Shown here one piece after another: positions 36,059-44,280 of a stretch of 64,000 nt of DNA. The DNA is from Ralstonia pickettii DTP0602. Lineage in GTDB: Bacteria; Pseudomonadota; Gammaproteobacteria; Burkholderiales; Burkholderiaceae. The position numbers and the translations under genes are program-made. Position 1 is the stretch's first letter. Every line of letters begins with the position of its first letter. The stretch is from positions 186,001 through 250,000 of the forward strand of contig CP006668.1 of assembly GCA_000471925.1 (NCBI GenBank), read 5' to 3'. A model generated the notes under the pieces. It was given only the letters and a program-made list of their open reading frames with translations. It had not been told where the DNA came from and ran no database searches.

Positions 36059-36091
36059 AGATATGAATGTGAGAGGAAGTATATATTTTTC
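36059..36091 (+). promoter_or_regulatory. Shared 33-bp promoter element, copy 2
   Basis: Second copy of the element at 32260, in the divergent region between the LysR gene and the lipoprotein hydrolase, 53 bases before the latter. Just upstream ATATGCAATAGATAT has dyad character and may be part of the LysR site. Confidence 0.65.
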
Positions 36092-36144
36092 AAGGCGCTA
36101 CAACTGGCCTACCATCGGCAGAATTCCACAGGAGACGCTATCCC

Positions 36145-37281
36145 ATGCTTGATGCCATCGCTCTCATCGTGCAACGACAGCCAGCCCGGCGCCTGGCCTG
36201 CGCCGCCATCGCTGTCGCCGCGCTGGCCGGTTGCGCCAGTGTGCCCGAGGCGCCGCCCGCCGCCGGCAAGCCGGCCGCTGCCGCCGCCGCCAAGCCCCAC
36301 TGGCAGCGAGTGCATCTTGGCGCGGGTGGCGGCTATGACTTCCCGGTGTATGCCAACCACCCGCTCGATGGCGACCTGTCGCGCATCCGCGAGGTCGTCT
36401 TCATGCAGCACGGCCTGCAGCGCAACGGCGACGATTACTACGCCGCCGGCGCCGCGCTGCTGAAGGCAAGCGGCCGCAATCCGGAAGAAGTGCTGCTGGT
36501 CGCGCCCAACTTCCCCGGCACGCCCGACCAGCGCAAGGGCTTCGATGGCATGCCGCAATGGTCGGTGCAGGGCTGGATGAGCGGCGAGAATGCGGTGAAC
36601 GCGCCGTTCTCGGTCAGTTCGCTGCAGGTGCTGGACGACCTGGTCGCCTTCGTCACCGACAAGTCGCGCCTGCCGCAGGTGGCGAAGGTGACGGTGGCGG
36701 GGCACTCGGGCGGTGCACAGATCGTGCATCGCTACGCGGTGCTGAACAATGTTGACGAGCGCATCCGCGCGCGCGGCATCGACCTGCGCTACGTGGTGGC
36801 GAACCCCTCGTCCTATCTCTACTTCACGCCGGTGCGCCCGGCCGGCCCGGACCGCAAGTCGTTCGCCCCGTATGACAAGGCCGTCTGCCCCGACTACGAC
36901 AAGTACCGCTACGGCATGCAGGACATCGTGCCATATGCGCAGGGCGCCAACGGCCTGTCGCTGTACAAGCGCTACGCCGCACGGCAGATGACGTACCTGG
37001 CCGGCACGGAAGACAACGACCCCAACCACAGCGTGCTCGACAAGGCCTGCGGCGCCGAGGCTGAAGGCCCCACGCGACTGCAGCGCGCGCGCGGCTATCT
37101 GCGCTATGAGCGCTACCTGGCCAGCCCGGGCCTGGTGATTCGCCACCAGGCCTTTGAAGTGGTGGGCGTCGGCCATGACCAGGCGCACATGTTCGGCTCG
37201 CAGTGCGGGGCAAAGGCCGTGTTCGGCCTGCCGGAATCGGCCAACAAGGACGGCGCGGCCTGCCGGGCACCGCAGCTCTGA
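36145..37281 (+). CDS. Lipoprotein alpha/beta hydrolase
   Basis: A 378-residue lipoprotein with lipobox L-A-G-C (Cys30) and an Ala/Pro linker to about residue 50. The hydrolase domain shows F-M-Q-H-G-L-Q-R-N (oxyanion), nucleophile Ser188 in A-G-H-S-G-G, and a histidine in G-H-D-Q-A-H-M-F near residue 352. N-P-S-S-Y-L-Y-F and four late cysteines suggest a disulfide-stabilised periplasmic enzyme. It shares a promoter element with the tannase-family gene, so the two probably act on related esters. A Bug receptor gene follows. Confidence 0.82.
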   Translation: MLDAIALIVQRQPARRLACAAIAVAALAGCASVPEAPPAAGKPAAAAAAKPHWQRVHLGAGGGYDFPVYANHPLDGDLSRIREVVFMQHGLQRNGDDYYAAGAALLKASGRNPEEVLLVAPNFPGTPDQRKGFDGMPQWSVQGWMSGENAVNAPFSVSSLQVLDDLVAFVTDKSRLPQVAKVTVAGHSGGAQIVHRYAVLNNVDERIRARGIDLRYVVANPSSYLYFTPVRPAGPDRKSFAPYDKAVCPDYDKYRYGMQDIVPYAQGANGLSLYKRYAARQMTYLAGTEDNDPNHSVLDKACGAEAEGPTRLQRARGYLRYERYLASPGLVIRHQAFEVVGVGHDQAHMFGSQCGAKAVFGLPESANKDGAACRAPQL

Positions 37282-37342
37282 GGCGCGAAGCGCGGGGTTT
37301 GCCCGGGCGGCCAGCGCGGCGATGCGGTGCTACCATCCAGCG

Positions 37343-37362
37343 GTCCGCCGCCTCTGGCGGAC
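37343..37362 (+). terminator. Hairpin between the hydrolase and Bug genes
   Basis: GTCCGCC / GGCGGAC with loop GCCTCT, 61 bases after the hydrolase stop. No T run, so it may attenuate rather than end transcription before the receptor gene. Confidence 0.35.
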
Positions 37363-37503
37363 GCCCGCGCCGATGCGCTGGCCGGTCCCAATGCCAATTG
37401 CGCCTTCGCCCTTAGCTTGTTCCAGCCCAAGTTCCAGCGCGACGCCCGGCGCGCTGCGGCGCGGCGGGGTCGCGATCCCGACAACGCCCTCGCCCATGGT
37501 CCG

Positions 37504-38490
37504 ATGCGCCGGCGACAATGCCTGCGCCTGGCCGCGGCTGGCATGCTGGCGGCAACCGCCAGACTGGTATTGCCGCGGCTCGCGTCGGCAGCTGACCTGC
37601 CGCGCCTGGTGGTCGGCTATGGCGCCGGCGGCGGCGCCGACCATATCGCGCGGCTTGTCGCCGACAGCCTCGCCGCCGACGGCTATCCCGTGCTGGTCGA
37701 GAACCGCCCCGGTGCCGCTGGCCTGCTCGCCTTGCAAGCAGTGCTGCGCGCGCCGGCCGGGCGCCCCATGCTGTTGCTGGGTACGGTGGGCTCGGTCAGC
37801 ATCGCGCCGCTGCTGTCGCAGCAGGCAGCCGGCGCTGAGCGCCTGCATCCGGTCGCGGTGATCGCCAGTACGCCGCATGTGCTGCTGACCAGCGGTGCCG
37901 CACCAGCGGGTGTTGCGCCGGTCGCCGAGCTGCATGCGTGGCTCGAACATGCGCGGCAACAGCCGGGGCAACTGGCCTTTGCCTCGCTCGGCATCCATTC
38001 CAGCGCTCACCTGGTCGGCGAGCTGATGTGCCGGCAGGCGGGCGCCGACATGGCGCATATCCCTTATCCCGGCAGCGCCCGCGCGCTGACCGACCTGCAG
38101 GGCGGGCATATCGCCATGCTGGTCAGCACGTTGCAGGCTGCGCTGCCACTGTTGCGACAGGGCAGGGTGCGGGCGCTGGCGGTGACCGGCGAACGGCGCA
38201 GCCCGCTGGCACCGTCCACCCCTACGTTTGCCGAGGCCGGCATCGGCGGCATGGTCCAGTCGGCGTGGTACGGCCTGCTGGCAGCGCCGGGCATGCCGCG
38301 CTCGCACTATGCAGACCTGGCCGAACGCCTGCAACGGCTGCTGCAAGGCCAGCCTGCGTTGCGCCAGCGCCTGAGGCAGGACGGTGCGGAGCCGCTGGCG
38401 CTGAGCGGCGCCGCGGCGGCGGCCTACCTCGCGGCGCAACGGGAGATGTGGCGGGAGGTGATCGGGCAGGTGCGGTCACGGCTGGGATAG
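37504..38490 (+). CDS. Bug family solute receptor, divergent member
   Basis: A 328-residue receptor, less conserved than the other three (starts M-R-R-R-Q-C-L-R-L; signal cleavage after A-S-A near residue 29). Family marks remain: Y-G-A-G-G-G-A-D-H-I-A-R, L-V-E-N-R-P-G-A-A-G and S-T-P-T-F-A-E-A-G. The R-R-R-Q-C-L-R start is Tat-like. ATG at 37504 opens the signal sequence. Position after the lipoprotein hydrolase suggests it binds the acid released by the esterases; membrane partners are absent. Confidence 0.87.
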   Translation: MRRRQCLRLAAAGMLAATARLVLPRLASAADLPRLVVGYGAGGGADHIARLVADSLAADGYPVLVENRPGAAGLLALQAVLRAPAGRPMLLLGTVGSVSIAPLLSQQAAGAERLHPVAVIASTPHVLLTSGAAPAGVAPVAELHAWLEHARQQPGQLAFASLGIHSSAHLVGELMCRQAGADMAHIPYPGSARALTDLQGGHIAMLVSTLQAALPLLRQGRVRALAVTGERRSPLAPSTPTFAEAGIGGMVQSAWYGLLAAPGMPRSHYADLAERLQRLLQGQPALRQRLRQDGAEPLALSGAAAAAYLAAQREMWREVIGQVRSRLG

Positions 38491-38522
38491 CTACGGGTTC
38501 CCGCTGGACTTTTCAGCCTGAA

Positions 38523-38549
38523 GAAAAAAACCCGCGAGCTTCGCGGGTT
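38523..38549 (-). terminator. Intrinsic terminator of the small minus-strand gene
   Basis: AACCCGCGA / TCGCGGGTT with loop GCT; on the minus strand it is followed by a run of T residues. It lies 66 bases past the stop of the gene at 38615. Confidence 0.85.
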
Positions 38550-38614
38550 CAAGTCCCTGCCCGCAGGATCGGGCTCGGAGGAGACAACCACAGGAAAAAG
38601 GGTCGCGCGGCGGT

Positions 38615-38824
38615 CTATCCCAGGTTGTATTTGACGACCTGTTCCTCGACACCGACAAAACGCACCAGCTGGCGCAGGCCGCTGGCGAATTCCTTGATAT
38701 GGTGGCCGTCCGGCGTATCGGGCAGCCGGTAATAGATGGGCGCCTTGTCGCGCATGGGCGGCAGGAAGCCGAGCGGACGCTGGGCGTCGGCTTCCCAGGC
38801 GACGTCGCGGTCTTCAGCAAGCAT
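38615..38824 (-). CDS. Small hypothetical protein
   Basis: A 69-residue soluble protein (contains G-F-L-P-P-M-R-D-K-A-P-I-Y-Y-R-L-P-D, ends V-V-K-Y-N-L-G). Supported by its own intrinsic terminator, a GGAAG before the ATG at 38824 and neighbour-like codon use. In-frame ATGs at 38839, 38845 and 38863 lack a Shine-Dalgarno. No family recognised. A direct repeat of AATGTAT stands upstream. Confidence 0.6.
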   Translation of the reverse strand: MLAEDRDVAWEADAQRPLGFLPPMRDKAPIYYRLPDTPDGHHIKEFASGLRQLVRFVGVEEQVVKYNLG

Positions 38825-38904
38825 GGGTCTTCCGGTCATGGTCATAGTCCACGGTTGGCGCATGGTGCGGCCGGGAGGCTGTTTTTTTAGCTCGCACTGG
38901 ATTC

Positions 38905-38920
38905 AATGTATCGAATGTAT
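38905..38920 (-). promoter_or_regulatory. Direct repeat AATGTAT upstream of the small gene
   Basis: AATGTAT-CG-AATGTAT, two copies with a 9-base period, 81 bases before the small minus-strand gene. Likely a binding site or part of its promoter. The rest of 38825-39163 (339 bases) is A/T-richer than its surroundings but shows no gene. Confidence 0.4.
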
Positions 38921-39163
38921 GGCAGCTGGCAGAAAAATGCTATTCAGTGTTTTTTAATTCTGTCTGCCAGGAAACTTCGAAACTGACAAATTCAACTTCA
39001 CCGCCGAAATCGGGCGAGCCAGCCGGCAACCTGCCGGGGGCGCCTGCCAGTGCGATAACATTACGCCTGTCTTGCGGAGTGCGGACCGCCGGCGCGTGTG
39101 TCTGGCGGCCGCATCCACATCCAAAAATCATTAACCGTCCCCGACGGGCCACTGCCAAGCTGC

Positions 39164-39745
39164 ATGTCGACCCAGCACGCCTTGTTGATTTCCCTGATCG
39201 AGAAGCCGTCGTCCGGCTATGACCTGGCGCGGCGCTTTGACCGTTCCATCGGCTATTTCTGGCATGCCACCCACCAGCAGATCTATCGCGAGCTGGGACG
39301 GATGGCGGACAGCGGCTGGATCGTTGCCGACGAGAGCGACGCGGCGGATGGCGACGGGCCCGCGGCCGATCGCAAGAACCGCAAGAAGGTCTACCGGGTA
39401 TTGCCCGCCGGACGCGACGAGCTGGCGCGCTGGGTGCTGGCCCCCGGCGCAGGGCTGGACCAGCGCGAGGAAATCCTGGTCAAGCTGCGCGCCGATGCCG
39501 TGATCGGGCCGCTTGGCCTGGGCGACGAGATGCGCCGGCTGCTCGCGCTGCACCAGGCGCGGCTGGAGACCTACCTTGCGATCGAGCGGCGCGATTTCTC
39601 GGCGCCGGACATGGATCGCGCGCAGCAGTTGCGCTATGCGTTGCTGCGGCGGGGGATCCGCTTCGAGCAGGACTGGGTGGCCTGGGGCGAGGAACTGCTG
39701 CCCTTGCTGGAGAAGTCCCTGGGGCAATCTGCCGCCGCAAAGTAA
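39164..39745 (+). CDS. PadR family transcriptional regulator
   Basis: A 193-residue PadR/Vir-type regulator. The winged helix covers about residues 1-95 (L-I-S-L-I-E-K-P-S-S-G-Y-D-L-A-R-R-F, then Q-Q-I-Y-R-E-L-G-R-M, wing K-K-V-Y-R-V-L-P-A-G), followed by the Vir C-terminal helical domain used for dimerisation. Family members repress genes for phenolic acid or nitro-compound stress. The start at 39164 is by homology; there is little Shine-Dalgarno. It converges with the nitronate monooxygenase gene, whose operon carries a palindromic operator, so it is the probable repressor of that operon. Confidence 0.88.
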   Translation: MSTQHALLISLIEKPSSGYDLARRFDRSIGYFWHATHQQIYRELGRMADSGWIVADESDAADGDGPAADRKNRKKVYRVLPAGRDELARWVLAPGAGLDQREEILVKLRADAVIGPLGLGDEMRRLLALHQARLETYLAIERRDFSAPDMDRAQQLRYALLRRGIRFEQDWVAWGEELLPLLEKSLGQSAAAK

Positions 39746-39747
39746 AA

Positions 39748-39767
39748 CGCCGGCTCGCGAGCCGGCG
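39748..39767. terminator. 20-bp palindromic hairpin between convergent genes
   Basis: CGCCGGCTCG followed by CGAGCCGGCG, flanked by AAAA on the left and CTTG on the right, between padR and the nitronate monooxygenase gene. Probably a shared terminator. Confidence 0.6.
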
Positions 39768-39790
39768 CTTGCTGCAAATGTCGCGACGCC

Positions 39791-40786
39791 TCAGGCGACG
39801 TCCACCGCGCGCGCACCCGCCGCGCTGGCCTCGCCCAGGCCCAGCCGGCGCCGCGCCAGCGCATACTCCTCGGCAAAGCGGCGCACCAGTTCGGCCGCCG
39901 GCACCACGCGCTTGATCGCGCCCACGCCCTGGCCGGCGCCCCAGATATCCTTCCACGCCTTCGCGCTGGCCGAGCCGAAATTCATCTTCGACGGATCGGA
40001 TTGCGGCAGCGCGGCCGGATCCAGTCCCGCGCGCTCGATGCTGCCGCGCAGGTAGTTGCCGTGCACGCCGGTGAACAGGTTCGAATAGACGATGTCGTTG
40101 GCGCTGCTGTCGACGATCATCTGCTTGTAGCCGTCGTGCGCATTGGCTTCCTGCGTGGCAATGAAGGCCGAGCCGATATAGGCCAGGTCGGCGCCCGCGG
40201 CCTGCGCGGCTAGGATGGCGTCGCCGCTGGAAATCGCGCCCGACAGCAGCAGCGGGCCGTCGAACCATTCGCGGATCTCGTGCAGCAGCGCAAACGGCGA
40301 CAGCGTGCCGGCATGGCCGCCCGCGCCGGCAGCCACCGCCACCAGCCCGTCGGCGCCCTTCTCGATGGCCTTGCGCGCGAACGTGTTGTTGATCACGTCG
40401 TGCAGCACGATGCCGCCGTACGAATGCACCGCTTCATTGACTTCGGTGCGCGCGCCCAGCGAGGTGATCACAATCGGCACCTTGTAGCGCACGCACAGCT
40501 CCAGGTCATGCTCGAGCCGGTCGTTGGACTTGTGCACGATCTGGTTGACCGCGAACGGTGCCGACGGGCGATCGGGATGCCTGGCGTCATGCTCGGCCAG
40601 CTCGGTGGTGATGCGGTCCAGCCATTCCTCCAGCTTGGGCGCCGGACGCGCGTTCAGCGCCGGGAACGAACCCACCACGCCGGCCTTGCACTGGGCGATC
40701 ACCAGGTCGGGGTTGGAAATGATGAACAGCGGCGAGCAGACCACCGGCAGCGACAGCCGGTTCTGCAGCAGGGCGGGAAGGGCCAT
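39791..40786 (-). CDS. Nitronate monooxygenase family FMN enzyme
   Basis: A 331-residue TIM-barrel flavoenzyme of the 2-nitropropane dioxygenase type. FMN-binding elements are V-V-C-S-P-L-F-I-I-S-N at the N-terminus, A-G-A-G-G-H-A-G-T near residue 154 (with the catalytic His), L-S-G-A-I-S-S-G and Y-I-G-S-A-F. The C-terminal W-G-A-G-Q-G-V-G is typical. Such enzymes oxidise toxic nitronates with O2. It lies 68 bases downstream of the NTF2-like gene in the same operon. Class (NMO versus enoyl reductase-like) is not settled by motif. Confidence 0.88.
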   Translation of the reverse strand: MALPALLQNRLSLPVVCSPLFIISNPDLVIAQCKAGVVGSFPALNARPAPKLEEWLDRITTELAEHDARHPDRPSAPFAVNQIVHKSNDRLEHDLELCVRYKVPIVITSLGARTEVNEAVHSYGGIVLHDVINNTFARKAIEKGADGLVAVAAGAGGHAGTLSPFALLHEIREWFDGPLLLSGAISSGDAILAAQAAGADLAYIGSAFIATQEANAHDGYKQMIVDSSANDIVYSNLFTGVHGNYLRGSIERAGLDPAALPQSDPSKMNFGSASAKAWKDIWGAGQGVGAIKRVVPAAELVRRFAEEYALARRRLGLGEASAAGARAVDVA

Positions 40787-40854
40787 TTGAGATGTCTCCT
40801 GGGTGGTACGGTGATACGGAAATCTGTGCGGGTTTGGGCCGATGTGGCGACGGC

Positions 40855-41289
40855 TCAGGCCGCGCCGGTCAGCACGTCCTTCTGGCTGCCAAGCCGCGCG
40901 CCCATGGCGGCGGCAAGCGCGTCCAGGCCCGACCGCGGCCGGACCATGACTTCGAATTCGACGATGCGCCCGGCGTCGTCGAAGCGGATCATGTCGATGC
41001 CCTTGAGCGCCTTGCCCTCCACCGCGGCGCTGAACTCGAGCACCACGCTGTGGCCATCCTCGCTGACAAAGCCGCGGTGGTAGCGGAAGTCCTGGAACAC
41101 CTGGTTCACCGTGGTCAGCACCAGCGCGATCGCGGCGCGGCCGGGATACGGCGTGTGCGCGACCGGCGAGCGGAACACGACCTCGTCGGCGACGATGGCG
41201 TCCAGCCCGGCCATCGAGTTGGTGGCGATCATCTGGTGCCAGGCGTCGAGCGAAGCCTGCGCGGCGGGAATCAGGTTGGCGGTGGTCAC
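40855..41289 (-). CDS. NTF2-like (SnoaL-type) protein
   Basis: A 144-residue cone-shaped NTF2-fold protein (A-W-H-Q-M-I-A-T-N-S-M-A-G-L-D at the start, F-R-S-P-V-A-H-T-P-Y-P-G-R, then I-D-M-I-R-F-D-D-A-G-R-I-V-E-F-E-V-M-V-R-P). Members are isomerases, hydrolases or binding proteins for small hydrophobic compounds. First gene of the operon with the nitronate monooxygenase. The ATG at 41289 follows GGAG. Confidence 0.85.
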   Translation of the reverse strand: MTTANLIPAAQASLDAWHQMIATNSMAGLDAIVADEVVFRSPVAHTPYPGRAAIALVLTTVNQVFQDFRYHRGFVSEDGHSVVLEFSAAVEGKALKGIDMIRFDDAGRIVEFEVMVRPRSGLDALAAAMGARLGSQKDVLTGAA

Positions 41290-41350
41290 GGAGGTCTCCT
41301 TGGCTGGCGTCGGTGCGCGGCGTCTCTTCGGATCTGCGGGTCTGGGTTAT

Positions 41351-41366
41351 ATGCAACCAGTTGCAT
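41351..41366. promoter_or_regulatory. Palindromic operator upstream of the NTF2/NMO operon
   Basis: ATGCAAC-CA-GTTGCAT, perfect 7-bp arms, 62 bases before the NTF2-like start. The ATG-N10-CAT layout resembles PadR operators (ATGT-N8-ACAT). The padR gene at the other end of the operon makes it the likely ligand. Confidence 0.6.
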
Positions 41367-41507
41367 AGTGAGTCGAAAGGTAGCACGGTCTGTGGCACCG
41401 TGCAAGCGACGGACGGCAGGCGCCGCCGCCCACCTCCAGCGCAGTGACGGGTTGTCTACAATAGGCGCATCGCAACCCGCCGCCGGCCGGCCCCAGCAGG
41501 AGAGTCA

Positions 41508-42533
41508 GTGACCACTAAGCCCAGCGCCGCCCACCCTGAACAGGCGGCCTTGTTCGATGCCGACCTGGCCGCCTGGCGCGAGCATCCGGAGCGTGCCTTC
41601 GACGGGTGGCTGGCGCGGCACGGCTTTCGGCACGGCACCAGCGTGGTGTACCGCGCCATGTGGGGCAAGCTGCTGCGCTGGTCGGCCGAGCGCGGCCTGC
41701 CACCGCTGAGCTGGTCGGCGGAGCAGATCGGCGAATTCCTGGACGCGCAGCAGCTGCACAAGTCGCACCGCTACCGATACACGCGACTGATCGAGCGGGT
41801 CTTCCACCACCTGGCGCGGCTGCGCGAAGGCATGCACAACCCCGGCAGCCAGGCGGTACGCGCGCACCTGGCCGATGGTGAGAACGACCCCACCGCCTTC
41901 CTGCTGCCCGGCGAGCGCGACCTGCTGGTCGCGCGCATCCTCGGCCCGGCCAGCCTGCCTCCGCCCGGTGACGAGCGCGGGGCGGCCTCGCCTACCCAAT
42001 GGAAGCGCGCCCGCGACACGGCGCTGCTGGCTGTGCTGCTCGGTGGCGGGCTGAAGGTGGCAGAAGCCCGGGCGCTGCGGGTGGATGCGGTGGACGATGG
42101 CGCGCCGGGCAGGATGGCGCTGCGCATGGTCCGCGCGGACAACGGCCGGGCCTATACGGTGCCGCTGTTTCCCCTGGCCCATGCGCCGCTGCGGGCATGG
42201 CTGGCGCTGCGCGAGGTCTCTGGCACGCTGGGCGGCCTGGTGTTTCCGGCGCTGCCAGCCGGGCGGCCGATGCATGCCGCTTCGGTCTATCGGCGCGTGG
42301 AGATCCTGCTGGACGAGGCCGGCGTGCTGGCGGGCCGCAGCGAACGAGCCTCGCCGCAGACGCTGCGCAATACTTGCGCCGCGATGCATTTCGAGGCGGG
42401 CACGGCGCCGGCCGAGGTGGCGCAATGCCTCGGCATGCGCGACCTGGAATCGGGCTGGCGCCTGCGCGCCGCCTATGAAGCCTGGCAGGCGCGTGCCGGG
42501 CTGGTGTCCGCGACGGCCGAAGCGCAACCCTAG
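41508..42533 (+). CDS. Degenerate tyrosine recombinase/integrase
   Basis: A 341-residue protein of the phage-integrase fold with an N-terminal SAM-like domain (about 30-115) and a catalytic-type domain (about 140-335). Catalytic positions are eroded: the first Arg is Lys in G-G-G-L-K-V-A-E-A-R, the H-x-x-R box is Q-T-L-R-N-T, the second His is Met in L-G-M, and no Tyr stands 9 residues after it. Only the box II Arg remains. It is therefore probably not an active recombinase, yet the frame is intact. It may keep a DNA-binding role. No att sites or other phage genes were found. Confidence 0.8.
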   Translation: MTTKPSAAHPEQAALFDADLAAWREHPERAFDGWLARHGFRHGTSVVYRAMWGKLLRWSAERGLPPLSWSAEQIGEFLDAQQLHKSHRYRYTRLIERVFHHLARLREGMHNPGSQAVRAHLADGENDPTAFLLPGERDLLVARILGPASLPPPGDERGAASPTQWKRARDTALLAVLLGGGLKVAEARALRVDAVDDGAPGRMALRMVRADNGRAYTVPLFPLAHAPLRAWLALREVSGTLGGLVFPALPAGRPMHAASVYRRVEILLDEAGVLAGRSERASPQTLRNTCAAMHFEAGTAPAEVAQCLGMRDLESGWRLRAAYEAWQARAGLVSATAEAQP

Positions 42534-42706
42534 CGCGCCTGCTGCCGCCGGCATGTATGGGTCAGCCGCCCGGGCCGCCGCGGCGCATCGTGGATAATAT
42601 GTGACTTCGTCCGGCCCCGCCGTGGCGGCAAGCGGCGCCTGCGCCATTTCCTGAATCGGCCGGCCTGCGACTTCCGGCCCTGAAATCGACACCCACGCCA
42701 ATTTCC

Positions 42707-43726
42707 ATGTCCGAAACATTGCTCCTTACCGGCGCCACCGGCTATATCGCCTCACATACCTGGGTCTCGCTGCTCAATGCCGGCTACAACGTGATCGGCC
42801 TGGATAATCTGTGCAACAGCAGTCCGGTGGTGGTCGAGCGGCTGGCCACCATTACCGGCCAGGTCCCGCATTTTGTGCAGGGTGACGTGCGCGACCGCGC
42901 GCTGCTGGACCGGCTGTTTGCCGAACACCGCATCAGCGCGGTGATTCATTTTGCCGCGCTCAAGGCAGTGGGCGAATCCGTAAGCCAGCCGCTGGAGTAT
43001 TACAGCAACAACCTGGACGGACTGCTGACGGTATGCGCGGCGATGCGCACTGCCGGCGTGAAAGAGCTGGTGTTCAGTTCCTCGGCCACGGTTTATGGCA
43101 ATCCGCATGCGGTGCCGATCCTGGAGGATTTCCCGCTGTCGGCAACCAATCCGTACGGCCAGACCAAGCTGATGGGCGAGCAAATCCTGCGCGACCTGGA
43201 AAAATCCGATCCGTCATGGCGCATTGCCTACCTGCGCTATTTCAATCCGGTCGGCGCACATGAAAGCGGCCTGATCGGCGAGGATCCGCGCGGTATTCCG
43301 AATAACCTGATGCCTTATGTGGCGCAGGTCGCCGGCGGGCGCCGCGAGAAACTGATGGTATTCGGCGGCGACTATCCAACGCCGGACGGTACCGGCGTGC
43401 GCGACTATATCCACGTGTGCGACCTGGCTGACGGCCACCTGGCGGCGCTGGGCTACCTGCGCGGCCAGGGCAAGGGCATGACCGTGAACCTGGGCACGGG
43501 CCGCGGCTACAGCGTGCTGGAGGTGGTCAATGCCTACCAGCGCGCCAGCGGCAAGCCGGTGCCGTATGAGATCGTGGCCCGGCGCCCAGGCGATATCGCC
43601 TCGTGCTATGCCGATCCGGCGCTGGCCAACCAGCTGCTGGGCTGGCGCGCGCAGCACGACATCGACCGGATGTGCCAGGACTCGTGGCGCTGGCAGTCGA
43701 TGAACCCGCAGGGGTTCGATGCCTGA
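42707..43726 (+). CDS. galE: UDP-glucose 4-epimerase
   Basis: A 339-residue extended SDR that interconverts UDP-glucose and UDP-galactose for cell-surface sugars. The NAD loop is T-G-A-T-G-Y-I-A-S-H (the last Gly of G-x-x-G-x-x-G is Ala), D33-N-L for the adenosine ribose, S-S-S-A-T-V-Y-G, and the Y150-G-Q-T-K154 pair. N-Y-N-typical R-Y-F-N-P-V-G-A-H is also present. Third-position G/C is slightly lower than in its neighbours. It ends at a strong bidirectional terminator shared with the H-NS gene. Confidence 0.92.
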   Translation: MSETLLLTGATGYIASHTWVSLLNAGYNVIGLDNLCNSSPVVVERLATITGQVPHFVQGDVRDRALLDRLFAEHRISAVIHFAALKAVGESVSQPLEYYSNNLDGLLTVCAAMRTAGVKELVFSSSATVYGNPHAVPILEDFPLSATNPYGQTKLMGEQILRDLEKSDPSWRIAYLRYFNPVGAHESGLIGEDPRGIPNNLMPYVAQVAGGRREKLMVFGGDYPTPDGTGVRDYIHVCDLADGHLAALGYLRGQGKGMTVNLGTGRGYSVLEVVNAYQRASGKPVPYEIVARRPGDIASCYADPALANQLLGWRAQHDIDRMCQDSWRWQSMNPQGFDA

Positions 43727-43822
43727 TGGTCGGCGCCCGCCAACAGGCGGGCGTACCCGTTTCTGCGGCGCCCCCGGAGGGGCCTGGCACCCTGCAAAAC
43801 CTGCCTTGCGGCCGCCCAAGCA

Positions 43823-43853
43823 AAAACGCCACGGATTAATTCCGTGGCGTTTT
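43823..43853. terminator. Bidirectional terminator between galE and hns
   Basis: ACGCCACGGA and TCCGTGGCGT form a 10-bp stem with an A run on the left and a T run on the right, so it can end transcription from both convergent genes. Confidence 0.92.
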
Positions 43854-43874
43854 GCCATCTGCCGGAGCGTGCGC

Positions 43875-44183
43875 TCAGCGGATCAGGAAGTCTTCGACCG
43901 ATTTGCCCTGGGCCAGGGCCTGGGTCAGCCAGCCCGGGCGCTTGCCACGGCCGGTCCAGGTATTGCCGGCGCTGTCGCGGTAGCGCACCGGCACCTTGCG
44001 GTTGACGGCCTTCTTGCCGGCCGGTGCCTTGGTGCCAAAACCGAGGTCTTCCGCGGTCAGGCCATATTGCTCGATTTTCTCGCGAATATCGGCGATCACC
44101 GCGGATTGTTCGCGTGCCTTGATTTCCTCGGCTTGCTTCTGCAGTTCACTGATTTTCTGAACGATTTCCTGATAAGTCGCCAT
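43875..44183 (-). CDS. H-NS family histone-like protein
   Basis: A 102-residue nucleoid protein: N-terminal coiled coil for oligomerisation (about residues 1-45, I-S-E-L-Q-K-Q-A-E-E-I-K) and a C-terminal DNA-binding domain with Y-R-D-S-A-G-N-T-W-T-G-R-G-K-R-P-G-W-L (about 67-85). It silences A/T-rich DNA. The beta-proteobacterial form (MvaT-independent) is clear. An isolated gene with its own promoter and terminator; nearby A/T-rich regions such as the flhD promoter are natural targets. Confidence 0.93.
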   Translation of the reverse strand: MATYQEIVQKISELQKQAEEIKAREQSAVIADIREKIEQYGLTAEDLGFGTKAPAGKKAVNRKVPVRYRDSAGNTWTGRGKRPGWLTQALAQGKSVEDFLIR

Positions 44184-44280
44184 TGCGTCCTCGGTTTCCG
44201 GTAGGGTGGAATGCGGTGATGATGCTGCTATGGTGCAGCGGTACTGCGAAGGGTATGCGGTCGGTGAAATGCCGAAAACA

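Noticed and set aside
41508..42533. A mobile island around the integrase-like gene
   Set aside because: No direct-repeat att sites, tRNA, phage genes or base-composition shift were seen, and the recombinase lacks key residues.
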